Of a stretch of 64,000 nt of DNA, positions 22,708 to 33,361 are shown one piece after another. The translations under genes and the position numbers were made by a program. The stretch is from NCBI RefSeq assembly GCF_963169125.1, contig NC_084799.1, positions 63,720,643-63,784,642 on the forward strand, in the 5' to 3' direction. Origin of the DNA: Humulus lupulus. Its lineage: Eukaryota > Streptophyta > Magnoliopsida > Rosales > Cannabaceae. Every line of letters begins with the position of its first letter. Positions within the stretch are counted from its first letter, which is position 1. The notes beneath the pieces are model-generated. The model saw nothing but the letters and a program-made list of their open reading frames with translations, was not told the origin of the DNA and ran no database searches.

Positions 22708-23871
22708 TGTGACACTCCGCTAACATCGTGGGACAGGATCTCTCAATGCCGAAAACACTGCACATAGCTCAAAATCATACCCTCTACGGGTTCAATTTAC
22801 AAAAAAAATGCCCATGGTTACCAAGCATGATGCTTAAAACACAAATAAATTCACACACACATTATTCACATTTATGCCCTCAATGAGCCAAACTTACAAT
22901 GATGCTCCTATTAACAAAAATAGGCCCACATGCATATTTAATTCACCTAAACATGCATTTCTAATCATATAATCATTTAATTCACATAATAACATAATTA
23001 AATCAATTATTGCCCTCCCGACATGCTAATCAAAGCACTAAGTCTTATTAGAAAATTTGTGACATGACCAACAAAAGATTGAGTAAGAAGATGCAAACCC
23101 TACTTTGTAGAGCAAACTTCTTGGATCTTCTTGAAGCTTCAAAACCTTGTTAGAACACGGCCTTAAACTTCTTCTTCTTCTTCTTCAACAAAACACAACC
23201 AAGGCTTATACAAGAGGAGTATCACTGTCCTAATTCTCTACTTCATATCCCTTGATGAATATTTGAGGCTTTTCAAAGAGAAAATGGGAATTAGGATTCA
23301 ACAAGACTTTAAATTCACAAAGACAAGCACTTTCTTTATGAATTTCTTGGAGAAAACTTGAGATCTTGAAAGCTGGAGATAGAGAGAGAGAGATGTTAGA
23401 GAGAGATTTGAGAGAATGATCAAGTCTTTAAAACTTTATTAATTAGAACCCTTTTATAGAGTAGGCACAGTCATTAGGTCTAACCAATGAGACTAGAGCC
23501 TCAAAACACAACATTTGGAGCTAAAACACGTGTTTGTACGAACACGTCAGGTGATGCATCACCTACTAGTAGATGATGCATCGTCTGCTGGCATCGCTGA
23601 AACCCTAGAATTTCAGGTGATGCTACGCCACAAGGGTGGTGACGCAATGCTACCCCAATGGATTAAAACGTCTGAAATTGACCTTAAACACCTCCAAGTG
23701 CTCCCTAACTTTTTGGACATCCTTAGATACCTCATTGTATCACTTTGGACCCAAAAACACAATTTTTAAGTGCCGACAATAGAAACTCAAATTTCACATC
23801 TTCACTATGTGAAATTATTAAGTTTTTTACACCTAGCTTGTGTAACAACACTTAGTTTTTGTATTTTAACA
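22708..23871 (-). repeat. Gypsy-type LTR on the minus strand
   Basis: On the minus strand the segment reads TGTTAAAATAC... to ...GAGTGTCACA. It has a TATA box (CTCTATAAAAGGG, 23452-23464) and is preceded by a purine-rich tract (AAGATGGTGGGATT, plus-strand 23872-23885), which suggests a 3' LTR with internal sequence to its right. Only 67 bases of that internal side remain before a CACTA insertion. No 5-bp duplication was found for a solo LTR, so the left boundary is tentative. Confidence 0.55.
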
Positions 23872-23959
23872 AATCCCACCATCTTCTAGGGGAAGGTAAA
23901 GTCCTACAATCACTTACTTTATGTTTGTCACTACTACAAAAATTACATGATAATTCGGT

Positions 23960-24260
23960 TAAAAACTGACATCTGAATGTTCATAAGTCGGTTGGGAACT
24001 GACTTCCCATGCAGTGACTTATGATGTAAAAACATGGTAGGTTAGTTGGCGCCAAATCGAAATCTGGTGTAAGACATGGTACGTCGGTGGAAAACTGACA
24101 TCTGGTGTAAGACACGGTACGTCGGTTGCAAACCGACCTCTAGTGTAAGAAATGGTAGGTCGGTTGTACACCGACCTCTGATGTAAAACATGATATGTCG
24201 GTTCACAACCGACTTATGGTGTAGACATCTATTGTCAGTTTTTGTAGAGCCGACTTATGC
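23960..24260. repeat. Left subterminal repeats of CACTA
   Basis: Repeated modules of the form ATGGTAGGTCGGTT...AACCGACCTCTGATG occur, each a small inverted repeat around TCGGTT/AACCGA. Such arrays bind the accessory transposase in En/Spm elements (family knowledge). Confidence 0.85.
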
Positions 24261-24524
24261 TTAAAAAGTGTATTATGCCCAAAACAAATCATGTTTTTTT
24301 ATACAAACAAACTGAACAAAACAAAACATATATCACAATAATATAAAATACTAGAATTTGAACTAAGTATCTAAAATAACGAGTCTTAAGTTAATTACAA
24401 AATGACTCACATAAGCATTGTAAACTATAGTTAGGGCACAAAAGTGTGTATATCTTCAAGAAAGTCTAAGTTAACATTGTAAGTATATCTCATTAAAAGT
24501 CTAAGTTAACAAAAGTGAGTGGAC

Positions 24525-26370
24525 CTATGTAGTACTCATCAAATCCATGACGCACTGTGCCCATTCTTCACGTACTTCATTGATCTCATCCTTTGTGTAA
24601 TAGTCATTCCCGCCACACTAAAACAAAATTCATTGCATGAGTTGAATTAATATACGTAATCGTAAGGTAAAGCTAGAACTTTAATAATGAATATTTTCAC
24701 TTACATTACTAGTTAGCCATCGCATTGAAAACTCATTTTTCACGAAGTCCTTCATCATCCTCATAACATAGAACCCACATTGTACTGATTGAAATGGTTG
24801 ACGAGGACACTTAACTGTTCTCCACGCGACTTCCTTAGTTTTTGCATTATTTGTGCGTAAATGTTGAAAGACACTAAATAATAATAACATAAACATTTAG
24901 ATGTTGTTAATTTTAAATGAATTAAAGAGTTTGCAATTAATTGGTTAGATTTTTACTGAGAAATGAGAGATTTGATTTCATCTGGTGGAAAATTGTGAAG
25001 AGAATCCAGGAAATAGCACAATTGGTGATCAAAATCAATTATTATAAGCATACAATGCTTTCTAACAAAAACACAAAAATATTTCATTATTAATATTATA
25101 TATATTCACTAACAAAATACTAAAAGTAAAAAACTTACCCCTTATGATATGGCAACAACCACACCTGACCCGGATTTGAATCAAGCATACGCTTTGATAC
25201 CCATTCAACTCGTTCTTCTTCAGTGGATCCAACATTTGATAACCAAATTGGCTCAACAAAACGAAAAAAGTGACTGATCTCTCTTTTCACTAATTGGAAG
25301 TATAAAATCCTACATAAAAAATATATCTCTATTAAATTTATAAAATAAGTTATGAACAAACTTATAATTATTTTAAAAATATTTGATACCTGATATATAA
25401 CGATACACATGATGCTTCAATCTCTTCCATTAAGCCAACATGGACTATATCTTCTTGTGAGATATATAAATCATTCTCATGGCCGAATATCTCAAAATCC
25501 ATCGTAATTTTGATCATGAAACTTGGCTCCACATAATTCACGGTAGTTAATAGACACTTTAGAAAGCGAGGAACCCCACTAGGAGTCTTGAAGAGTATCA
25601 GGGCACTAGCTTTAATTGACACTACTTCATTTTGACTAGGAAGTTTTTGGTAAGGATGAGACTTCTCTTGTGTCATTGGGGCATTAGGTATTGGTGAACC
25701 ATTCCTTTTTTGCTTCTTTTTCTTCTTAGGTAGCTTCAACATGAAAGTAACACATGTTAGTCATGAAAAATAATTCAATCACTAAATATAGTTTCTTGTC
25801 AATGTCTTACCAAATCTGAATCGTAAGGAATGATCAGATGAGATGGCCACTCAACATAGTGGCCGACAGCATGACGTACTAAAGAAATCTCATCTCCAAT
25901 AGGAAAAATAAGTTTAGCCTCATCATTGCAGCACTAATCCACTTGCACACGATAGTTACCCTTTCTTAAGTCAACACAATGAATCTTTCCGCTTGTTGCC
26001 ATTATTCGTCCAATAGCAACAGTATCACCATTTTTTGTCAATAATCTAGACTTCTGATTATCCTACAAGCTCAAGACGAGGATAAAATAATATTTATGTT
26101 ATAATAGATATTTTCTAAAATAATAATATGAATAGGTGAAGAATAAAATACCTTTGAAGAAACTAAAGACTCATTTACCACCTCCATTGGCGTAGGGGTT
26201 TCACTTGTTCGTGAAACTATCGTAGGAAAACTCACTTCACTTCCTTTTAATGATGAAATTTGGTTTGCTAATTCTGTAAACTTTGTCAAAAATAACTCTC
26301 GTTCTTGTTCTCATTCTTCTCTTTCTCGTTTTCGTTCTACTTCAAATTGTTCAGCTTGACATAGGAAATA
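24525..26370 (-). pseudogene. CACTA-borne Ulp1-like (C48 peptidase) gene remnant, spliced
   Basis: Minus-strand exons, 5' to 3', begin with a Glu/Arg-rich coiled segment and FTELANQISSLKGSEV (about 26370-26152). Next is RLLTKNGDTVAIGRIMATSG with HYVEWPSHLIIPYDSDL (about 26063-25811), resembling a domain common in CACTA proteins; it contains one stop. A Lys-rich exon follows (25741-about 25391), then about 25310-25140. The Ulp1 C-terminus is at 24896-24711 (QSVQCGFYVMRMMKDF, with the C48 catalytic Cys context). The last exon (24617-24525) reads YYTKDEINEVREEWAQCV. The catalytic His region was not found, so the peptidase is incomplete. Plant transposons often carry such SUMO-protease-like ORFs; their role is unknown. 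Confidence 0.6.
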
Positions 26371-27332
26371 ACTTCGTAAATAAATAAACAAAATAAGTCA
26401 ATAACCATTGGAACTGTGAGAATAATAATAGGAAAATAAAATAAAATAAAATTGTAAGAAAAAATGAAAATTATGCTTAACTAATCACACGTGAAGAAAA
26501 CTTTTTTCACAAAAAATGAAAAAAAAAATTGAGGAATATTCTTGAAGAGGCAGTGTATATACTACTAGCTAGCTTAGTGTGTTTAATTAAATTAAGAGGA
26601 CAATTGATTAATAAAATATGAATATGTTCTCCTCTCAATGCAGAAGAGGAAGAGAGTTGAGTGAAACAGACAAAAGAGAGTGGGAGAAGAGACAGAGGTA
26701 AGCTGGGCATATATTCAATTGTGCTATGATTAACCTAGCTAGCTAACATAACCAAACTTGCTTTAAACATGCCATATATAACTAGCTATAGTCATATAGA
26801 AAATATGCCACGTTGGACTTTTTTTATTTAATATTATGTATATAGACCGCTGACCATGTGAGGAGCTACCCCTCTTAGGTAAGATCAAAATTTGAGTTTT
26901 GGCTTACGATATCACCATAAAGACGTCCAAATTGAGTGGTATTACTGAACTTAAATACGTTAAGCTTCTACATTACTCGAGGCATCCCCAGAAAAAGCAC
27001 AAATAGATAAACTAATATAGATTCTACAGATATCAAAACTCATTAGAAAAGGAATGGCCACAATTATTTCAAGAACGTTTATAACTTAGGCAATCCTAAT
27101 TATCTTGCCTTATTGTCAATATGTCAAAACTCCAGACTCCAAAATTAACTAGATAAAAATTGCATAACCTCCCTCCAATTTCAATACAATCAATTAAAAG
27201 TTTTATCGCAATAATAAATAAGCCAAAGTAATCATTAACAATTCCCAAGCTTTAAACTGTTCTTCTAACCGTAATTTCCAGTAAACAAAAAATTGTAATG
27301 AAAAATAATATGTTAATAACATACATACTAAC
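26371..27332. other. CACTA interior, no recognisable gene
   Basis: AT-rich with scattered TAGCTAGC motifs. A purine-rich tract at 26640-26702, followed by GTAAGC, looks like the end of a 5' untranslated exon on the plus strand. It may be another captured piece, but nothing identifies the source. Confidence 0.3.
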
Positions 27333-27380
27333 CTGAGTTGTTTTACCACTACCATACATACTAGCAAAGACCACTGTCAT
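27333..27380 (-). pseudogene. Captured P-loop NTPase exon fragment (source unknown)
   Basis: The minus strand reads MTVVFASMYGSGKTTQ followed by an intron donor-like GTTAGTATG. GSGKT is a Walker A-type core. Nucleoside monophosphate kinase, kinesin and SRP54-type P-loops all resemble it in part, so no family is assigned. Confidence 0.3.
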
Positions 27381-27946
27381 CCTTTTTAATATATAATAAA
27401 TCCTTTTTAATTTAATAGACCACATGCATTAATAGTATTAATATAATATAATATTAAGATAACTGAAAAGACCACTAGAAAATTTGCTTCTTTATAGCCA
27501 TGTCAAGATAACTGCTAAACTAGAAAATTCAAACTAATAAGCAACTTCAAAACATTGCATTCGCTGCATAAATTCAACATGTTGTAAGTATTAATTTGTA
27601 ATAGACAAAGATTTTCATAAGTAGCTCTCCTAAGAGTCAAATAGACGGTACTAAAATTAATACTTGGCTGATACTTTACTGGACACTCAAACACATTCAC
27701 ACACACACACATATATATATATATGCACCAGTGTACGTGTGTTTATTCTACTAAATGCGTGACATATTATAAATTTTTAATGTAATTATCTTACAGGATC
27801 AGTAACAATTAGTCATTATATATCTATGGACACAAAACAGAATAAAAGGAACACATAGAGCTTTTTGACTATATATTACTGTAAAAATAAATAGCTTTTA
27901 CACTTCTCTCTCTGTTATGCTAGGGAAAAGGGGGAGGCTAGCTAAC

Positions 27947-27992
27947 CTTTCGAGGTAGTTTTCCAAAAGCATCTCAATTTCTTCTTCCTCTT
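27947..27992 (-). pseudogene. Captured exon of an MRS2/CorA-type Mg2+ transporter
   Basis: The minus-strand exon is 46 bases, bounded by TTTTATGCAG (acceptor) and GTTAGC (donor). It encodes, with flanking codons, EEEEEIEMLLENYLER. This matches from memory the segment just before the membrane domain of plastid MRS2-11/MGT10-type magnesium transporters. Flanking bases (27993-28090) look like the adjoining intron. Only this exon is recognisable; it is a fragment, not a gene. A chance match is possible because the peptide is short. Confidence 0.5.
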
Positions 27993-28347
27993 CTGCATAA
28001 AACAAAACCAAACCAAAATTGAATTTGTTGCAATGATTATATTTCTGATGACAGTCATTATCAGCAAGTTTATGAAGAATAAAGTCCACTCTAAATAGTA
28101 ATCAAGTGGTAAAACAGTCCAAATTCAACATGTTATACATATGATGTAAGCATATAAATATTAATTAAATACATTAAAATATTATACAAATTTTTTTGCA
28201 TGTTGATGTCCCTTAATCAATTAATTAATAATTATGATTATATACATATATATGGATTTTCATTTGAAGTTTTCTTGGTCCCTTATCTATATAACTCAGG
28301 TTTCAAAAAGCTACCTGTGATATATATCTTTGAAATATAATACCATT
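27993..28347. other. AT-rich spacer inside CACTA, upstream of OMT fragment
   Basis: Contains the presumed intron of the transporter fragment and then sequence directly upstream of the O-methyltransferase ATG, possibly its original promoter. TATATATATGGATTTTC and CTATATAACTC runs occur, but no clear TATA spacing can be set. Confidence 0.35.
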
Positions 28348-28805
28348 ATGGGTTCTCAAGGAATTAATAGCAATGAGTTATCCGAAGGTCAAGCCCATTT
28401 GTACAAGCATATGCTATCCTACGCAACACCTGTGTCTCTAAAATGTGCAATTCAGCTAGGCATACCAGACATAATCCACAACAATGGCCAAGGCCAAGGC
28501 CAACCCATTACTCTCCTTGAGTTGGCCTCTGCCCTTCAACTTGCTCCAGCTCAAACTGGTTTCCTCTACCGTCTGATGCGCCTATTAGTACACTCTGACT
28601 TGTTCACAACAAAGAAAGTTATTAGCCAAAATGAAGAAGAAGTAGATGCATATGGTCTCACACCTTCATCTAGATTACTTCTCACTAATAATGGAAATAA
28701 TGAGGTCCCAAGCTTGTTCCCCTATGTTCTTGTCGTGCTTGATCCTTCTACTGTAACTTCATTCCATTTCCTTGGAAGTTGGTTCCAGCAGAAAGATGCA
28801 ACTCC
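28348..28805 (+). pseudogene. Captured 5' part of a plant class II O-methyltransferase gene
   Basis: From ATG 28348 the frame reads MGSQGINSNELSEGQAHLYK, then CAIQLGIPDIIHNNG, LLELASALQLAPAQTGFLYR, LMRLLVHSDLFTT and YGLTPSSRLLL. It ends with SFHFLGSWFQ. This is the N-terminal dimerisation domain of SAM-dependent small-molecule O-methyltransferases (caffeate/flavonoid/resveratrol type) plus the first residues of the catalytic domain. About 152 codons match; the family is usually about 350-370 residues. After DATP (28805) homology stops abruptly and Ser/Pro-rich sequence follows, so the SAM-binding and catalytic residues are missing. The frame has no stop, suggesting recent capture. It sits inside the CACTA element and is not a functional gene. 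Confidence 0.8.
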
Positions 28806-29539
28806 AAGTCCACACACCTCCCCGCCTGTTTCCCTTGTTCCTCCTCCTCCAATCCACACACCTCCTCGTCTAACCTCAGCCCCACCATCTACCATTTCTA
28901 CTCCGTCTCTCTCTGCCGTCTCTGCCTCCATAACTCCAATTTTTGCAACATCTAGATCCTCTCTCCATCAAGCTAGATCGTCAAAATTACTCATATTGGT
29001 GCTCTATGTTTCTCACAACAGCTTGTCCATTTGACCTTGATGGTCATATTCTTGGCACCAAAGTATGCCCCAGTCAATATATGTTTCTCACAATGTCGAC
29101 ATAATAGAGAAACACTTCTTTCATTATTACTCTAAGAAACTAATTACGGTACAAATACGAACATCAATTTCGATATATATATATATATATATATATGAAT
29201 AAATATGGAGTGATAGAAAAAGAGACCGACCTGACCGGAGACCGCTGGTGAACAACGCAGTGAGAGATGCTGCCATGACCGGAGACCGCTGGTGAACAAT
29301 GGAAGGGGCTGTTGCCGAACGGTATGCTGGTGAAGCTGAGTGACCGGAGTTGAGGAGGGAGAGTCGCTGCAGTTTGGGTTGCTGGCGGAATGAAGAAGAC
29401 GAGAAGAATTTTTTTTCGCGGGGGTGTACAGTGAAGAAGAAGAAGAGCGCGGGATACTTAATTTTATTTGTGCTTTTTTTTTTCCACCCTAATTTTAACA
29501 TGGTATGTCTCCAATACCAACCGACATATGATGTAGCAT
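28806..29539. other. CACTA interior right of OMT fragment
   Basis: The OMT frame runs on to 29034 through CT-rich, low-complexity Ser/Pro codons that match no OMT. Next come a TA dinucleotide run (about 29172-29196) and a direct repeat of TGACCGGAGACCGCTGGTGA at 29232 and 29276. Reading frames on the minus strand here (29127-29549) are low complexity and unsupported. Confidence 0.4.
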
Positions 29540-30690
29540 CATAATTCATTTCTAAAACCGACTTATGCTATTAAAATTAAAAATATATAATTTTAACATG
29601 GTAAGTCAGTGCATTAGCAATTGACCTATGATGCAGCATGATATGTCTGTTCTAGAACCGACTTATGATGTTAAAATTAACAAATATATAAGTTTAATAT
29701 GTTGATATTTTGTTTTAAAATTATAAATCTCTAACTTATTTATTTTATTTTTTTTCAAATATTTATAAATATGTCATTTATAAATTAAAATATTTTCTTA
29801 TTAACAACTAAATTATTTTTTTTAATTCCAAATAATTAATTAATTAATATTTCAAAAATTATAATATATGTAATATTAATAAGTATATATTTTTTATACT
29901 TATTGCATTCACAAATCAATTATATATATGTATTGTTTAATAAAATAATATATTTTAAAATTCAAATAATACAAAAACATATTAGACTATCTTTAACAAT
30001 ATATTTATATAATGACATGATAGGTCAGTCCATAGAACCAACTTACCATGTCACATAAAAAGTCAGTTCTTACACAACCGACCTTCCATGTCATTTAAAA
30101 AAATATTAATTAAATACATTAAAATATTTATAAAGTTTTTTTTATTTTAAATTATAAATACTATTCAATTAAAATATTTTTTCATTATAAAATATAATTA
30201 TTTTTTTATATTATAAATAATTGATTAATTTGATTCATCTATTTATATTTCAAAACATTATAATGTAGATTGACAAATATAAATTTTTTACATTTATTTC
30301 ATACACTACTAAATAAATTATTATATTTAAAAATTCAAATAATTTAAAATAAATAAAAATGTGACATGATAAGTCAGTTCATATAGTACTGACATACCAT
30401 GTTAGAAATGTAGGACATAGTAAGTCGGTCCACACAGAACTGACCTGCCATGATTAGCATGGCAGGTCAGTTTTGCAAGAACCGACTTACTATGAAATCT
30501 TCAAGCATGGGAGGTCGGTTCAATGTAAACCGACCTACCATGTCAACATGGTAGGTTGGTTCCTGCGTAACTGACCTCCCATGCTTACCTTTGTTATACA
30601 TGATAAGTCAGTTCTGTGTAAACCGACTTATGAACATGTGGTAAGTCAGTTTAAGCAGAACCGACCTCTCATGGCCGATGACTGATGTCC
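29540..30690. repeat. Right subterminal repeats of CACTA
   Basis: Many modules of the form CATGGTAGGTCGGTT...AACCGACCTACCATG occur, densest at 30360-30680, separated by AT-rich filler at 29700-29990 and 30100-30350. They match the left-end modules in inverted orientation. Confidence 0.85.
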
Positions 30691-30707
30691 AGATTGTAGT
30701 AGTGTGT

Positions 30708-31588
30708 GGACAATATTATTGTTTTTGGGAAATCTTGTAAATTAATAACCAAGCTCTATAATAGATAGTTTGTAGAGATATTATGAGTGGTTAGGATAGA
30801 AAATCAGTCTTAAAAAGTCATCAGTTTTATTCACACAAAAACAAAGTCATCAGGGCCTAACCATGGAGATTTTGAACATCTTACAAATGAAACAAATGAG
30901 AAGATATGTTATTCACCTAGACCTTACTCTCTTCAAAACAAAAAATCGGACTAGTGATGTTAACTTTATGTTGAGCAATTGGAGATAATCTATTGCTATT
31001 TATCAAGCAACTCTGAATGTCTTTACAGAAACTACTGCATTAAAAACATATAATTCCTTACAAAACTTTTGGTAGGGTGACACAAAAGAGGAAAAGAAGT
31101 TGTACACAATTGGGTGGTCTACCTTATTCAACCCAAAGTCTCAGGTGTGTTAAGGTTTAGAGGAGCTCTAACAATTAATAAAACTTTCCTTGCAAATAGG
31201 GCTTGGTTCATTGTGATAAGTCAAGATAAGTTGTGGACAAAGGTTGTGTTAGCTTAGTATGTTAAAAATGAAGATTTCTTGAATTTGGTGGGTAAATCAA
31301 GATACTCTCTAATGTGGAAGGATATTTTGAATCCCATAAAAGTTTTTCTGAAGGCTTGTGTAGGAAAATTGAACATGGAAGATTCACATCCATTTGGTTC
31401 CATATGTAGGTCCTAGAAGGTAATCTTAATCATTCTCCTCATCTTGATGTTGGAGAAGGTATCAGTTAGGTGGCTCAATTCATAAAAGACAATTAGTGCG
31501 AAGCTAACAAGATGTTGAAAGGTTTTGACCTTTAGTTAGTGAGACAAATTCTCAATATCACCCTCCTAAGGGTGAACAATTCTAAGTG
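30708..31588 (+). pseudogene. LINE (non-LTR retrotransposon) RT C-terminal fragment
   Basis: From about 31080 the plus strand reads RFRGALTINKTFLANRAWF, then SQDKLWTKVVLA, a stop, YVKNEDFLNLVGKSRYSLMW and KDILNPIKVFLKACVGKL. This follows the plant LINE pattern 'GLGFR..N.ALLAK..WR....D.LW..V..AKY....WK.I', which lies after the RT domain. Upstream bases (30708-31080) are too decayed to read. The fragment ends where a CACTA terminus begins. Neither a 5' end nor a poly-A tail is visible. Confidence 0.65.
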
Positions 31589-31591
31589 AAG

Positions 31592-33250
31592 CACTACAAG
31601 AAAAATGGGCTACTACTTCGGTTTTTAAGGTGGAACTACTTTGGTTTTTGCATAAATTCGCAACTGAAATAATTCGGGGCGAAGTAAAAAGTGGTGAAAA
31701 ACCAAAGTGGAAAATAGACTTTCCACTTCGGTTTTTATATATAAACCGAAGTAGAAAGTAGGCTTTCTACTTTGGTTTATACATATAAACCAAATTGGGA
31801 AGGTCTTCATATTAAGGTGGCGCCTCTATATTGAGATGTTTCCACTTTGGTTACTTTCTACTTCGGTTTATACATAAAAACCGAAGTGAAATGTCTATTT
31901 TAAAAAATAAAATCCACCAAATTTTGATAAAATTAAAATTTAATTGAATTATATATAAATTTATTTTTTGTTTACAAATTTCTATTTTTAATTGCTTTCA
32001 ATTTTATTTATTTATTTTCATTTAATTTACAACAGATTTAAAAATCACAAAATTTATACACTAAAATTAAATATTTATACATTCACATAATTGTTAAGTA
32101 GAACTAATCATTCACATATACATTCAAATAAGTGCAATTAAGTAAAATAGCCTAAACATTAATATATACATTCACATAAAACTAAAGGTATGTATAAACA
32201 AAATAGCCTTACTAATAAATTTAAGTCTTCTATCGGCTTAACTATTCTTGTTGGATTGGCAAGATGTTCTCCCGACCCTTTGCGACAATATGGCTACTAG
32301 TAAATTTGTCATTTAGTTCATTCTGCGAAACAAACCAATGATAGATTAAATTAGTAACTTGTAACATTACTTAAAAAAATTCCCTACTTTACTTTAAAAC
32401 ACTTACAACTCTTTCTTCAATTTGTTTGTCCAAATTATCTTTGACAAGAATTTTCTTCGTTTCTCGCGCTCTTATCCAAATTTCATATACCTCTACATCT
32501 TCCACTCCTAGTTCTTTTTTCTAGGACATCCAACATAATTGAAGTTCAATTAATAAATTTTCCTAAGTCTAACAAAATTTTGGCAGCATAACAATTGCAT
32601 TTTAACATCTCCCAAAATTTTAAAACCTGTAAATAACACACAAAATATCTCGACGTAGTGTGCAAATTGAATACAAACAAATACAAAATCAACACACAAA
32701 TCTAATAAAATCTATAAAAATAATTGGCAAAGTTTCCTTTGTTTTTTGTAGCATATCACAATCATCTATAAATTCAATACAAACAAATACAAAATCTACA
32801 CACATACTTACATCCTTATATCACCGCCAATAAAAAAATTCCTAGAACCTGATTCACTAAAGTAAGCATGCATGATTTAACTCTAAGTTTATAAATAAAT
32901 ATTGCAATAATAATAAATAAAATTTAAAGATTAATCACCTCCAATATTACTCTTGAAGTCACCCAAAATCAATACCAAATTGGCAACTAAATCAACAACC
33001 CTACTAAAACGCTTAACAAAAATCAGTTAGATAATTAATTAAACTAGTTACATAATCATCAAACAACATATCAACCAGTTACCTGGTCTTTCCCCTTACG
33101 AATCACAAGATTCTGACTGTCACAAGTTCTTATTTTGTGCAAGGATCATTTTTCAAAATATTCATCGATCCAACTGCATTTCTCTCCCCTTGATCGAGAG
33201 AATATTTAAAAAATTAATACAACCTGTAGGGATTTCAATATATTACAATA
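31592..33250. mobile_element. Left part of a third CACTA element, right end not found
   Basis: CACTACAAGAAAAATGGG at 31592 is a canonical CACTA terminus. Dense subterminal repeats follow (31611-31890: AAACCGAAGT / ACTTCGGTTT modules). Downstream minus-strand exons resemble CACTA accessory proteins. No matching right end with the same subterminal repeats occurs in the window, so the right limit given is only where recognisable content ends. Confidence 0.65.
32242..32530 (-). pseudogene. Last exons of CACTA accessory protein (third CACTA)
   Basis: The minus-strand exon at about 32530-32407 reads ELGVEDVEVYEIWIRARETK and ends at GTAAGTG. After an 84-base intron, the exon 32322-32242 reads NELNDKFTSSHIVAKGRENI, LPIQQE and stop. 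The 'YE.WI.AR..K' segment is typical of the C-terminal part of plant En/Spm-type ORFs. It is too short to tell whether the upstream exons survive. Confidence 0.45.
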
Positions 33251-33361
33251 ATTAATATTTGTTCAAACTCTTATATATTATTCGGTCATTGAACTTCAGG
33301 TTCAATAAATCACAATTACGAACATATTTCATTTTCAAGAATGAGTCAGATATATATATAT

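Larger units (their letters stand above)
23939..30704. mobile_element. Complete CACTA transposon with captured gene fragments, 6.77 kb
   Basis: The left end is CACTACTACAAAAATT and the right end (minus strand) is CACTACTACAATCTGG. A 3-bp TGT duplication flanks both (23936-23938 and 30705-30707). Dense subterminal repeats occupy both ends. Inside are a minus-strand Ulp1-like gene remnant and at least two recognisable pieces of host genes. I see no TNP2-type transposase, so movement would have depended on a related element. Confidence 0.92.

Noticed and set aside
22703..23876. Solo-LTR interpretation of the minus-strand LTR
   Set aside because: Flanks ATATT and AATCC do not match, and a purine tract adjoins the U3 edge, so a truncated element is more likely.
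28348..29034. A complete host O-methyltransferase gene
   Set aside because: Homology ends after about 152 codons, the SAM-binding and catalytic regions are missing, and the fragment lies between CACTA ends.
31625..31810. 61-aa minus-strand frame
   Set aside because: Falls entirely in CACTA subterminal repeats.
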